Below, piece after piece: positions 17,042 to 26,009 of a DNA stretch of 64,000 bases. Numbering within the stretch: position 1 is the first letter of the stretch; each line of letters starts with the position of its first letter. The DNA lies in contig CP054595.1 of NCBI GenBank assembly GCA_013347225.1, positions 3,344,415 to 3,408,414 on the forward strand, given 5' to 3'. Source of the stretch: Candidatus Accumulibacter similis. GTDB taxonomy: Bacteria; Pseudomonadota; Gammaproteobacteria; Burkholderiales; Rhodocyclaceae. A program made the translations under genes and the position numbers. The notes below the pieces were generated by a model that saw nothing but the letters and a program-made list of their open reading frames with translations, did not search any database and was not told the DNA's origin.

Positions 17042-19108
17042 ATGACACGCAGGACCTTTTCCCTTTTCGACCCGGCGCTCGTCACGCCGGCCATCGTCGA
17101 CTCGTTCCGCAAGCTGGATCCACGCGTGCAGTGGCGCAATCCGGTCATGTTCGTCGTCTTCATCGGCTCGATCCTGACCACACTCGCCGCGGTCCCGGCG
17201 CTCGGCGGCCCGGGCCAGGAGTCGACGGCGTTCGTCCTCGGCGTCGCGATCTGGCTGTGGTTTACCGTGCTCTTCGCCAACTTCGCGGAAGCACTCGCCG
17301 AAGGGCGCAGCAAGGCGCAGGCGGCGTCACTGCGCGGCCTGAAGAAGGAAACCTGGGCGAAGCGGTTGAGCGCCCCGCGCGCCGACGCCGAGTGGCACAC
17401 GGTTCCCGCGGACGACCTGCGCGTCGGCAACGTCGTCCTGGTCACCACCGGCGAAACGATTCCCGCTGACGGCGAGGTGATCGAAGGCGTCGCCTCGGTC
17501 GATGAATCGGCAATCACCGGCGAATCGGCGCCGGTCATCCGCGAATCAGGCGGTGATTTCTCGGCGGTCACCGGCGGCACGCGCGTGCTCTCCGACTGGC
17601 TCGTCGTGCGCGTCACCGTCAATCCCGGCGAGACCTTCGTCGATCGGATGATCGCCATGGTCGAGACGGCGAAGCGGCAAAAGACACCGAACGAAATCGC
17701 GCTGGCGATCCTGCTGGCGGCCCTGACCATCGTTTTCCTCGGCGTCACCGCGACCCTGCTGCCCTTCTCCCGGTTCAGCGTTGCGGTGGCCGGGTCGGGT
17801 TCGCCGGTCAGCATCACGGTCCTCATCGCGCTGCTGGTGTGCCTGATTCCGACCACCATCGCCGGCCTGCTTTCGGCCGTCGGCGTCGCCGGCATGAGCC
17901 GCATGATGCAGGCCAACGTCATCGCCACGTCCGGCCGCGCGGTCGAAGCCGCCGGCGACGTCGACGTGCTGCTGCTCGACAAGACCGGCACGATCACGCT
18001 GGGCAATCGCCAGGCGGCGGCCTTCCTGCCCGCCGACGGGGTCAGCGAGGCCGAACTCGCCGACGCAGCGCAACTGGCGTCGCTCGCCGACGAAACGCCC
18101 GAGGGGCGCAGCATCGTCGTTCTCGCCAAGCAGCGCTTCAATCTGCGCGAGCGCGATGTGCATGCGCTCGAAGCGCAGTTCGTGCACTTCTCGGCGCAAA
18201 CACGGATGAGCGGCGTCGATGTGCCCGGGCGGCAGATTCGCAAAGGCGCAACCGATGCCATCCGCCAGCATGTCGAGGGCCTCGGTGGCGCCATGCCACA
18301 GTCCGTGCTGACGGCCGTGGACGCGGCGGCACGCCGCGGCAGCACGCCGCTGGTGGTGGCCGATGACACGCGCGTGCTCGGCGTCGTCGAACTGAAGGAC
18401 GTCGTCAAGGGCGGCATCAAGGAACGCTTCGCCGAACTGCGGCAGATGGGGATCAAGACGGTGATGATCACTGGCGACAACCGCCTGACGGCAGCTGCAA
18501 TCGCCGCCGAGGCCGGCGTCGATGATTTTCTTTCGGAAGCGACACCGGAAGCCAAGCTGGCGCTGATCCGCCGGTACCAGAGCGAAGGCCGTCTGGTGGC
18601 GATGACCGGCGACGGCACCAATGACGCACCGGCCCTGGCCCAGGCCGACGTCGCCGTGGCGATGAATACCGGCACGCAGGCCGCGAAGGAAGCCGGCAAC
18701 ATGGTCGACCTCGACTCGAACCCGACCAAGCTGATCGAAGTCGTCGAGACCGGCAAGCAGATGTTGATGACGCGCGGCGCGCTGACCACCTTCAGCGTCG
18801 CCAACGATGTCGCCAAGTATTTCGCAATCGTTCCGGCCGCCTTCGTCAGCACCTATCCGGCGCTTGCGGCACTCAACGTGATGGGTCTGGCCAGCCCGGC
18901 CTCGGCGATCCTCTCGGCGGTCATCTTCAACGCCCTGATCATCATCGCGCTGATTCCGCTGGCCCTCAAGGGTATCCGCTATCACGCCGTCGGCGCCGCC
19001 ACCCTGCTGCGTCGCAATCTGGCGATCTACGGCCTCGGTGGCCTGGTCGCCCCCTTTATCGGCATCAAGCTGATCGACATGGCGCTGGCCGCCGCCGGTC
19101 TTGCCTGA
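17042..19108 (+). CDS. kdpB: potassium-transporting P-type ATPase subunit KdpB
   Basis: The 688-residue catalytic subunit that hydrolyses ATP to drive potassium uptake. Seen in order: the A-domain motif ITGESAPV, the phosphorylation site [13 protein letters not shown], the nucleotide-binding region, and the hinge motif [21 protein letters not shown], all intact. The start at 17042 gives the normal N-terminus ([14 protein letters not shown]), with GGAG just upstream in the bases after the kdpA stop. An in-frame extension into kdpA is a shadow. Confidence 0.97.
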   Translation: MTRRTFSLFDPALVTPAIVDSFRKLDPRVQWRNPVMFVVFIGSILTTLAAVPALGGPGQESTAFVLGVAIWLWFTVLFANFAEALAEGRSKAQAASLRGLKKETWAKRLSAPRADAEWHTVPADDLRVGNVVLVTTGETIPADGEVIEGVASVDESAITGESAPVIRESGGDFSAVTGGTRVLSDWLVVRVTVNPGETFVDRMIAMVETAKRQKTPNEIALAILLAALTIVFLGVTATLLPFSRFSVAVAGSGSPVSITVLIALLVCLIPTTIAGLLSAVGVAGMSRMMQANVIATSGRAVEAAGDVDVLLLDKTGTITLGNRQAAAFLPADGVSEAELADAAQLASLADETPEGRSIVVLAKQRFNLRERDVHALEAQFVHFSAQTRMSGVDVPGRQIRKGATDAIRQHVEGLGGAMPQSVLTAVDAAARRGSTPLVVADDTRVLGVVELKDVVKGGIKERFAELRQMGIKTVMITGDNRLTAAAIAAEAGVDDFLSEATPEAKLALIRRYQSEGRLVAMTGDGTNDAPALAQADVAVAMNTGTQAAKEAGNMVDLDSNPTKLIEVVETGKQMLMTRGALTTFSVANDVAKYFAIVPAAFVSTYPALAALNVMGLASPASAILSAVIFNALIIIALIPLALKGIRYHAVGAATLLRRNLAIYGLGGLVAPFIGIKLIDMALAAAGLA

Positions 19109-19118
19109 GGAGGCACCA

Positions 19119-19694
19119 ATGAAAGCGTTGCTGCGCCCTGCCCTCTCCCTGTTCGCGTTGTTGTCGGTCGTGACCGGTCTCGTCTATCCGATGCTGGTGA
19201 CCGCCGTGGCGCGGATCGCCTTTCCCGATGCCGCCGCCGGCAGCCTGATCATCCGGGATGGCAAGCCGATCGGCTCGGCGCTGGTCGGCCAGAACTTCAG
19301 CGATCCGAAGTACTTCTGGGGCCGCCCGTCGGCAACAGCGCCCCAGCCCTACAATGCTGCCGCATCAGCGGGCTCGAACCAGGGGCCCCTGAACCCGAGC
19401 CTCGCCGATGCCGTCAAGGCTCGGGTTGCGGCGCTGCGCGCCGCCGATCCGGGCAACCAGCGACCGGTACCGATCGACCTGGTCACCGCTTCGGCAAGCG
19501 GCCTCGACCCACACATCAGCCCGGCCGCTGCCGACTACCAGGTGGAGCGCGTCGCCCGCACCCGCCACCTTGAAGCAAAGGCCGTGCGGCAACTCGTCGC
19601 CGAGAATACCGAGGGTCGCGACCTCGGCGTCTTCGGGGAACCGCGCGTCCATGTCCTGAACCTCAACCTCGCCCTCGATGCACACGCGCGCTGA
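19119..19694 (+). CDS. kdpC: potassium-transporting ATPase subunit KdpC
   Basis: A 191-residue subunit that acts as a chaperone for ATP binding by KdpB. One N-terminal membrane helix is followed by the typical motifs [21 protein letters not shown], then [16 protein letters not shown] and [14 protein letters not shown]. The start at 19119 follows a strong GAGGAGG (19107-19113). A G/C hairpin without a T-run (arms 19697-19702 and 19712-19717) lies between this gene and kdpD and may act in RNA processing. Confidence 0.96.
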   Translation: MKALLRPALSLFALLSVVTGLVYPMLVTAVARIAFPDAAAGSLIIRDGKPIGSALVGQNFSDPKYFWGRPSATAPQPYNAAASAGSNQGPLNPSLADAVKARVAALRAADPGNQRPVPIDLVTASASGLDPHISPAAADYQVERVARTRHLEAKAVRQLVAENTEGRDLGVFGEPRVHVLNLNLALDAHAR

Positions 19695-19777
19695 ACGGGC
19701 ACGGCGCGGCCGCCCGTGCGGTCGCGCCCTCTGACGCCATCAACCTGGCTCTCGCCTCGAGGAGCAGCAAGAAGAAG

Positions 19778-22489
19778 ATGAAGGACAGCCGCCCCGATCC
19801 CGATCGAATCCTCGACAGGATCAAGGAAGAGGAGGTTCGTGCCGCCCGCGGCAAGCTGAAGATCTTCTTCGGCGCTTCGGCCGGTGTCGGCAAGACCTAC
19901 GCCATGCTGTCGGCCGCGCGCCAGCAGAACGAGCAAGGTACGGACGTCGTCATCGGTGTCGTCGAAACCCATGGCCGCAAGGAGACGGAAGCCCTGCTGA
20001 CGGGACTGGAACGCCTGCCCCTGAAGGCGGTGGCCTACCGTGACAGGGTGTTGCAGGAGTTCGACATCGACGGGGCTCTGGCACGCAAGCCTGCCCTTCT
20101 CCTGGTCGACGAACTCGCCCATTCCAACGTGCCGGGTTCGCGCCACGCCAAGCGCTGGCAGGATGTCGAGGAACTGCAGTCGTCCGGTATCGACGTCTAT
20201 TCGACCGTCAACGTGCAGCACCTGGAGACCCTCAACGACGTTGTCGGCGGGATTACCGGCATCCGGGTCTGGGAGACCGTTCCTGACCACGTCTTCGATG
20301 CCGCGGATGAAGTCGTTCTCGTCGACCTGACACCTGACGAACTGCTGCAGCGACTCAAGGAAGGCAAGGTCTATCTGCCGCAGCAGGCCGAGCGCGCGAT
20401 CCAGAATTTCTTTCGCAAGGGCAATCTGATCGCGCTGCGCGAACTCGCACTGCGCCGCACCGCCGACCGCGTTGACAGCGAGATGATCCAGTATCGGCGC
20501 GACAAGTCGGTCACTCGCGCCTGGCAGACGAGTGAGTCGCTTCTCGCCTGCATCGGCCCGGGAGATGGCAGCGACCGGATCATCCGCAGCGCCGCCCGCA
20601 TTGCCGCCAGGCTCGACGTGCCGTGGCACGTGGTCTACGTCGAGACGCCGGAACTGCGACATCTCTCGGAAAAGCGGCGCTTGCAGATCCTCAAGAGTCT
20701 CAAGCTGGCACAGGAGATGGGGTCGGAAACAGCCAGCCTCTCCGGCAGCGACGCGATTGCGACCATCATCGACTATGCGCGCGACCACAACCTGTCGAAG
20801 GTCATTGTCGGCCGCGACCATCCGCAGGGCTGGCGACCCTGGAAGCGCTCATTCGCTGACCGTGTCGGCAAGCTTGCACCCGATCTCGACATCATCCAGG
20901 TCGCGCGCGAGGACACGCCGGCCGACAGGCGGCAGGAGGCGGAATCAACCGGCGAGTCGCTGCTCGACCGGCTGCGCGCCCCCTGGCAGTCTTTCGCGAT
21001 GAGTTCGGTGTTTTGTGCGCTGGCGACGCTCATTGCCATGCCGCTGCACACGGTGTTCGACCGTGCCAACATCGCCATGCTCTTCCTGATGGCGGTCGTT
21101 CTTTCCGCAGTCCGTTATGGTCTCGGCCCGGCAGTCGCCGCGGCCTTCCTGAATGTGGCGGCCTTCGACTTCTTCTTCGTGCCGCCGCGATTTTCGTTCG
21201 CCGTCGGCGACGTGCAATACCTGATGACTTTCGCCGTCATGCTTGCCGTCGGCCTGGTCACCGCCAAGCTGACCGCGGACCTCAAGTTCCAGGCCCGCGT
21301 CGCCAGTCGTCGCGAACAGCGGGTCAGGGCACTCTATGAAATGTCGCGCGATCTGTCTGGCGCTCTGATGCCGGAGCAGATCGCCGAAATCAGCCAGCGT
21401 TTCGCCGCTACCGGGTTCGGCGCCCGCGCCGCCATCATGCTCGCCGACGAGCGGGACCGGCTGCACGAACCGATTCAGGTGCCCGGTGGTGGGCCAGCGG
21501 TAGACGTGGGCATCAGCCAGTGGGCCTTCGACCACTGTGCCGAGGCCGGTTGCGGCACCGACACCCTCGCCGGCAGTCCCCTCCTGTATATTCCCCTCAA
21601 GGCGCCGATGCGCACGCGCGGCGTGCTGGTTCTGGAGCCGAGCCACGCGCGGCGGCTGATGGCCCCTGAGCAGCGTCGCCTCCTGGATACTTTCGCCCGG
21701 TTGATCGCCATTTCCCTCGAGCGTGTCCATTACGTCGATGTGGCGCGGACAACCACGGTGCAGATGGAGTCGGAGCGCCTGCGCAATTCGCTGCTGTCAG
21801 CGATCTCACATGATCTGCGCACGCCGCTCGCGGCGCTGGTTGCCCTGGCCGACTCGATGTCAATGACGCAGCCACCGCCGACGGGAGAGCAATGCGAGAT
21901 AGCCGCGTCCATGCGCGAAGAGGCGCTGCGCATGAGTTCCCTGTTCAACAACCTGCTCGACATGGCTCGCCTGCAGGCCGGTGCAGTCAAGCTCAATCGA
22001 CAATGGCAACCACTGGAGGAAGTGGTCGGCAGCGCCATCAAGGCGATGCGATCGACGATGGCTGGCCATCGGGTTGACGTCAACCTGGCGGACGAACTAC
22101 CTTTGCTGGAATTTGACGCCGTACTGGTAGAACGTGTGCTGTGCAATCTCCTGGAGAACGCCTTCACATACACACCCGCCGGAAGCACGATCGAAATTGG
22201 CGCCGCGCCGGCCTCCCGCGATCAGGTGGAGGTCTGGGTCGAGGATGACGGACCCGGGCTGCCGCTTGGAAAGGAGGAACTCATCTTCAGCAAGTTCGAG
22301 CGCGGCCAGAAGGAAAGTGCGACGTCAGGAGTGGGTCTCGGGCTGGCGATCTGCCGCGCCATTGTCGCTGCGCATGGTGGCACCATTCGGGCAGAAAGCC
22401 GCAGCGGTGGTGGAGCACGCTTCGTGTTCTCCCTGCCGCGTGGCACTCCACCTTCACTGGATGGCGCTGAGGAGGAAAACCCGAAGTGA
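19778..22489 (+). CDS. kdpD: sensor histidine kinase KdpD
   Basis: A 903-residue osmo/potassium sensor kinase. The N-terminal KdpD domain has Walker-like GASAGVGKTYAML and the LVDELAHSNVPGSRH motif. A UspA-like domain follows, then four clustered membrane helices (about residues 400-500), a GAF-like segment, the phospho-acceptor His in ISHDLRTPLAAL and an ATP-binding domain with VEDDGPGLP and GVGLGLAICRAIV. It phosphorylates KdpE. The stop overlaps the kdpE start (GTGA). Confidence 0.97.
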   Translation: MKDSRPDPDRILDRIKEEEVRAARGKLKIFFGASAGVGKTYAMLSAARQQNEQGTDVVIGVVETHGRKETEALLTGLERLPLKAVAYRDRVLQEFDIDGALARKPALLLVDELAHSNVPGSRHAKRWQDVEELQSSGIDVYSTVNVQHLETLNDVVGGITGIRVWETVPDHVFDAADEVVLVDLTPDELLQRLKEGKVYLPQQAERAIQNFFRKGNLIALRELALRRTADRVDSEMIQYRRDKSVTRAWQTSESLLACIGPGDGSDRIIRSAARIAARLDVPWHVVYVETPELRHLSEKRRLQILKSLKLAQEMGSETASLSGSDAIATIIDYARDHNLSKVIVGRDHPQGWRPWKRSFADRVGKLAPDLDIIQVAREDTPADRRQEAESTGESLLDRLRAPWQSFAMSSVFCALATLIAMPLHTVFDRANIAMLFLMAVVLSAVRYGLGPAVAAAFLNVAAFDFFFVPPRFSFAVGDVQYLMTFAVMLAVGLVTAKLTADLKFQARVASRREQRVRALYEMSRDLSGALMPEQIAEISQRFAATGFGARAAIMLADERDRLHEPIQVPGGGPAVDVGISQWAFDHCAEAGCGTDTLAGSPLLYIPLKAPMRTRGVLVLEPSHARRLMAPEQRRLLDTFARLIAISLERVHYVDVARTTTVQMESERLRNSLLSAISHDLRTPLAALVALADSMSMTQPPPTGEQCEIAASMREEALRMSSLFNNLLDMARLQAGAVKLNRQWQPLEEVVGSAIKAMRSTMAGHRVDVNLADELPLLEFDAVLVERVLCNLLENAFTYTPAGSTIEIGAAPASRDQVEVWVEDDGPGLPLGKEELIFSKFERGQKESATSGVGLGLAICRAIVAAHGGTIRAESRSGGGARFVFSLPRGTPPSLDGAEEENPK

Positions 22490-23181
22490 ACGAACCACTG
22501 CCCGTGGTTCTCGTCATCGAGGACGAACCCAACATCAGGCGCTTCATCAGGATGTCGCTGGAAGCAGAAGGCTGCCAGGTCTACGAGACCGACTCCATGC
22601 AGCGTGGCCTGATCGCGGCCGGCACCCGCAGACCGGACATGGTCGTGCTCGACCTTGGCCTGCCTGACGGTGATGGCGTGGATTTCATCCGCGACCTGCG
22701 CGCCTGGTCCGGTATCCCCATCATCGTGTTGTCGGCACGGACAACCGAAGCCGACAAGGTGGGTGCTCTGGACTCGGGTGCCGACGACTATGTGACGAAA
22801 CCCTTTGGGGCGGCGGAACTGCTGGCTCGCGTTCGTGCACAGTTGCGACGCCGCTCCAGTGCCAGTGGCAACGGCTCTACGGTCCTTGAATTCGGCAAGA
22901 TGCGTGTCGATCTTGGCAAGCGACTGGTCGAGCGAGCAGGAGAGCACCTGCATCTGACACCCATCGAGTATCGCCTGCTGGCCTTCCTGGTCACTCATCC
23001 GGACAGTGTTCTGACGCATCGCCAACTGCTCAAGGCGGTCTGGGGTCCAGCGCATGCCGACGACAGCCATTACGTCCGGGTCTATATGGGGCTGCTGCGC
23101 AAGAAGATCGAAGATGACCCGGCGCAGCCAAGACACATCATCACGGAAACCGGCGTGGGCTACCGTTTCGTTGCCGCATGA
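22486..23181 (+). CDS. kdpE: response regulator KdpE
   Basis: A 231-residue OmpR-family regulator of kdp expression. The receiver domain has the acidic pair in VIEDEPN, phospho-acceptor Asp in VVLDLGLPDGDG, and the conserved Thr/Lys in VLSART and VTKPFG. The C-terminal winged helix ends HIITETGVGYRF. Translation starts at a GTG (22486) sharing bases with the kdpD stop, and GAGGAGG-like sequence lies upstream (GGAGGAAAA). Its presumed target box lies at 14935-14951. An IS element begins only 53 bases after its stop, so any original terminator has probably been displaced. Confidence 0.96.
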   Translation: MNEPLPVVLVIEDEPNIRRFIRMSLEAEGCQVYETDSMQRGLIAAGTRRPDMVVLDLGLPDGDGVDFIRDLRAWSGIPIIVLSARTTEADKVGALDSGADDYVTKPFGAAELLARVRAQLRRRSSASGNGSTVLEFGKMRVDLGKRLVERAGEHLHLTPIEYRLLAFLVTHPDSVLTHRQLLKAVWGPAHADDSHYVRVYMGLLRKKIEDDPAQPRHIITETGVGYRFVAA

Positions 23182-23233
23182 AGTGCCGATGCGTTTCTGG
23201 CACTCCAAGTCAAAGTGTACGGCTGCCAGGCCC

Positions 23234-23261
23234 AGAGGGGGCCCCGGAATTTCGGACAGCA
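23234..23261 (+). repeat. left terminal inverted repeat of the IS3 element
   Basis: Starts AGAGGGGGCCCCGG and ends CGGACAGCA. It pairs with the right end, which read on the opposite strand starts AGAGGTGGCCCCGC and ends TGGACAGCA. Confidence 0.85.
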
Positions 23262-23323
23262 GGATAAGTGGTAGCCTTGCGCCATCGAATGGCTGCGGAA
23301 GCAGTCTCAACAGGAGCGAGAGC

Positions 23324-23629
23324 ATGACGAGAAGGACGAGGCGGAACCACACGCCGGCATTCAAGGCGCAGGTGGCGCTGGCGGCGCTGAAGAGCGAGAA
23401 GACGCTGGCGGAGCTGGCGCAGCAGTACGACATCCACCCGAACCAGATCACGGACTGGAAGCGGCAACTGACGGAGCGTGCGGTTCAGGTTTTCGGTGAC
23501 GCGAGCAATCCCGCGAGCGGTGATCCGGACTTGACGAAGCTGCACGCCAAGATTGGACAGCTGACGCTGGAGAACGATTTTTTAGAACATGCGCTCACCA
23601 AGGCGGGCTTGCTGAGCGCAAGACGATGA
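23324..23629 (+). CDS. IS3-family transposase OrfA
   Basis: A 101-residue helix-turn-helix protein (HTPAFKAQVALAALKSEKTL, then ELAQQYDIHPNQITDWKRQL) followed by a leucine-zipper-like tail (LHAKIGQLTLENDFLEHAL). These are the DNA-binding and multimerisation parts of IS3 transposases. The ATG at 23324 follows CAGGAG. It contains the slippery heptamer at 23578-23584 and overlaps orfB by four bases (ATGA). Confidence 0.93.
   Translation: MTRRTRRNHTPAFKAQVALAALKSEKTLAELAQQYDIHPNQITDWKRQLTERAVQVFGDASNPASGDPDLTKLHAKIGQLTLENDFLEHALTKAGLLSARR
23578..23584 (+). promoter_or_regulatory. programmed -1 frameshift heptamer
   Basis: Read in the orfA frame the bases are GAT TTT TTA, that is T TTT TTA, the canonical X XXY YYZ slip site. 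After a -1 slip the frame stays open through 23626 into orfB, giving an OrfAB fusion of about 378 residues, the active transposase form in this family. Confidence 0.7.
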
Positions 23630-24459
23630 TTGACCGCAAGCACAAGCTCCCCGTCACGCATCAATGCGCGCTCCTCGGGCTGGCGCGTTCGAGCGCGTAC
23701 TACACACCGCGCGAAGCCTCGCCGGAGGATCTGGCTTTGATGCGTCGGATCGACGAGTTGCATCTCGAGCACCCGTTCGCCGGTGCACGCATGTTGCGCG
23801 ATCTGCTGCGCCCCGAGGGATTCCAGGCCGGCCGCAGGCACATCGGCACCCTGATGTCGCGTATGGGGATCGAAGCCCTCTATCGGAAGCCCAACACCTC
23901 TCGCCGGCAGCGGGGGGATGAAATTCATCCGTATCTGCTGCGCGATCTCGCGGTCGAGCGGCCCAATCAGGTGTGGGCGGCGGACATCACCTATATTCCG
24001 ATGCGTCGCGGTTTCCTCTACCTGTTCGCCGTGATCGACTGGTACTCGCGGCGGGTCCTTGCCTGGCGGCTCTCCAACACCCTGACGACCGACTTCTGTC
24101 TGGACGCGGTGCGGGAAGCGATCCACCGGCACGGTTGCCCGGAGATCTTCAACACCGATCAGGGTTGCCAGTTCACCAGCGGCGAATTCACGGGTCTGCT
24201 CAAGGCGCACGCCATCCGGATCAGCATGGACGGCAAGGGCTCCTGGCGGGACAACGTCTTTGTCGAGCGCCTGTGGAAGACAGTCAAGTACGAGGAGGTG
24301 TATCTCAAGGCCTATGACAGCGTCGCCGATGCAAGAGCCAACCTGGCCACGTACGTCCGCTTCTACAACGAGCGCCGACCGCACCAAGCCCTGGACGGCA
24401 AAACGCCGGACACCGCCTACTTCGCCGCCCTCGCGTCGGCCATCCGAGCCGCGGCGTAA
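23626..24459 (+). CDS. IS3-family transposase OrfB (DDE integrase core)
   Basis: A 277-residue catalytic part. The N-terminal HTH_21-like segment (ELHLEHPFAGARMLRDLL) is followed by an rve integrase core. The DDE triad is visible: Asp in WAADITYIPM, Asp in NTDQGCQFTS, Glu in FVERLWKTVKYEEVY. The usual YNERRPHQALDGKTP tail is present. No frameshift or stop is visible, so the copy looks intact. It is probably made mainly as an OrfAB fusion. Confidence 0.95.
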   Translation: MIDRKHKLPVTHQCALLGLARSSAYYTPREASPEDLALMRRIDELHLEHPFAGARMLRDLLRPEGFQAGRRHIGTLMSRMGIEALYRKPNTSRRQRGDEIHPYLLRDLAVERPNQVWAADITYIPMRRGFLYLFAVIDWYSRRVLAWRLSNTLTTDFCLDAVREAIHRHGCPEIFNTDQGCQFTSGEFTGLLKAHAIRISMDGKGSWRDNVFVERLWKTVKYEEVYLKAYDSVADARANLATYVRFYNERRPHQALDGKTPDTAYFAALASAIRAAA

Positions 24460-24677
24460 GGCATGGGGAAGGGGCTCCGTGGATTTGTGGACGATGCGCT
24501 AGCGCGCACCGGGCCGCTTGCCGTGGAAAAGTCTGGCGACTTTCCCACCGCACGTCCCTTCGCCCACAAGCTCCACCGAGCTCTATTCGGTTCAGATAAA
24601 ATCCCAGAAGGTCAAAACCAACCGCATCACCGGTCAACCGACCGGAACAGGCAGGGCTCCACTTATCGAAGAGCATT

Positions 24678-24705
24678 TGCTGTCCAAACAAGCGGGGCCA
24701 CCTCT
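24678..24705 (-). repeat. right terminal inverted repeat of the IS3 element
   Basis: Ends GGGGCCACCTCT on the plus strand; complementary to the left repeat at 22 of 28 positions. Confidence 0.85.
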
Positions 24706-24804
24706 TGAAACGGGCACACCGCTGCGGCTGGTCCTGACGGCAACCAGCATGTGATCTGTCTGCCAGATGGCAAGCGGCAAGTCTCGAACAGCAGGGAGTC
24801 GGCA

Positions 24805-25539
24805 ATGAAGAAACTGGTCCTGGCGCTTTCTCTGGTGCTGCAGGCCGCGGCGCCCGCGCATGCGGCACCGCCGCCAGTCAGGCCTGAGGGCGTCCCGGTC
24901 AAGGATTACCCATGGCAGGCGCTGCCGGGCGAAACAAACGAAGCGCTGGAACGCAAGGGCGACAGCAAGCGTGGCGAGCGGTTGTATGCGCTGTGCCGCA
25001 GTTGCCACCTGGCATCGGCAGGCGGCACTGCCGACGGCAGCATTCCTCGACTCGCCGGCCAGCACAGCAGCGTGCTGATCAAGCAGATGGCCGACATCCG
25101 CAGCGGTGTGCGGCACAACTCGACGATGTACCCCTTTGCCGCAGTACTGGCCGATCCGCAGGATCTGGCCGATCTTGCCGCCTATCTCGAAGGGCTGTGC
25201 ATCCAGGGCGACCACGGCCATTACGACGCTGCGGATGCGGAGCACCAAGTGACCGTCGGCAGAGCACTGTACGACAAGGCATGCAGGGCATGCCACGGGC
25301 CGAGCGGAGAGGGTTCGAGGCACAAGGGCTATCCGATGCTTGCCGGGCAGCACCACAGTTACCTGCTGCGCCAGATGACAGAAATCCGCGACGGCAGACG
25401 TCCCGGGGCCAACCGCGACATGGTCAGGATCATCGGCAGCTACAGTGACGATGAACTGCTAGCGGTCGCGGCCTACCAGTCGAGCCTCGTGTTGCCCGGG
25501 AACGTGTGCGTGGTCAAGCGGCCGATCCGCAAACGTTAG
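24805..25539 (+). CDS. diheme cytochrome c (c4-like), periplasmic
   Basis: A 244-residue electron carrier. Signal peptide MKKLVLALSLVLQAAAPAHA is followed by two class I cytochrome c modules with CRSCH (residues 64-68) and CRACH (160-164). Candidate axial Met residues lie in NSTMYPFA and GANRDMVRI. The tandem arrangement with an LxGQH...LxxQM repeat in each half is that of cytochromes c4 that feed terminal oxidases. The start at 24805 follows CAGGGAG; an in-frame ATG at 24751 would spoil the signal peptide. It lies just past the IS right end, so its original promoter may have been separated from it. Confidence 0.93.
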   Translation: MKKLVLALSLVLQAAAPAHAAPPPVRPEGVPVKDYPWQALPGETNEALERKGDSKRGERLYALCRSCHLASAGGTADGSIPRLAGQHSSVLIKQMADIRSGVRHNSTMYPFAAVLADPQDLADLAAYLEGLCIQGDHGHYDAADAEHQVTVGRALYDKACRACHGPSGEGSRHKGYPMLAGQHHSYLLRQMTEIRDGRRPGANRDMVRIIGSYSDDELLAVAAYQSSLVLPGNVCVVKRPIRKR

Positions 25540-26009
25540 ACCAGCGTCCGCGTGGAGCGATACCCCGACAGCGTCTGCCACGATGAGGGGCGCTGGACCT
25601 GGCGCCGCCTCTGCCGAGGCAACGCCCTACTCGTGCAACTGCTCCACCAGCTTGTCGGGATGCCCGGAAGCGGCCGCCGACGGCTGCCGTTTCCTTGCAC
25701 GCGACTCCCAAACGAAGTTGCCGGCAACGAGAAGCGCAATCGCGAGCGGGTCAAACACGAAGCTGATGACCACGATCACGTACCTGACCGCCTGCTCCGC
25801 CGACACTTCGCACGCCCCCGGTCTGGCGTTGCTGCCCGCGCAGGGCTGCAGAACGGAACCACCGCGATGGCCGCCGGAACCCACCGGCAACGGCACCCAG
25901 TCCCGGACAGGCAGGGCACCGCGCGGTGGAGCGATCGGCGTGCACGGCTGCCACGACCGGTCACGCAGCTCATGTCCGAGGACGGGTTCGCGGCAGTCCT
26001 CGCGCAGCA
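25540..26009. other. low-information stretch before glgB
   Basis: About 470 bases between the cytochrome c stop and the glgB stop. Apart from the short minus-strand membrane frame at 25627-25806, no motif is visible. No clear terminator hairpin with T-run is seen for either convergent neighbour. Confidence 0.4.
25627..25806 (-). CDS. possible 59-residue membrane peptide or gene remnant
   Basis: From a GTG at 25806 the frame reads VSAEQAVRYVIVVISFVF, then DPLAIALLVAGNFVWESRAR, then a polar tail ending HPDKLVEQLHE. It has one strong membrane helix with an FVFDPLA core. I have a vague memory of similar FVFDPLAV helices near the C-terminus of larger membrane/coiled-coil proteins, so it may be the 3-prime remnant of such a gene; the upstream sequence in frame is non-descript. 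There is no clear ribosome site. Function unknown. Confidence 0.35.
   Translation of the reverse strand: MSAEQAVRYVIVVISFVFDPLAIALLVAGNFVWESRARKRQPSAAASGHPDKLVEQLHE

Larger units (their letters stand above)
23234..24705 (+). mobile_element. IS3-family insertion sequence
   Basis: A 1472-bp element with two overlapping transposase frames and terminal inverted repeats of 28 bases (23234-23261 and 24678-24705) matching at 22 positions. It sits between kdpE and a cytochrome c gene. No target duplication is visible: CCC precedes the left end and TGA follows the right end. Either the edges are slightly different from my call or the flanks have changed since insertion. About 220 bases lie between the orfB stop and the right repeat, longer than usual for the family. 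Confidence 0.88.

Noticed and set aside
15763..18852. A 1029-codon minus-strand frame opposite kdpA and kdpB
   Set aside because: Shadow of two conserved genes; composition is Ser/Arg/Ala-rich with no recognisable family.
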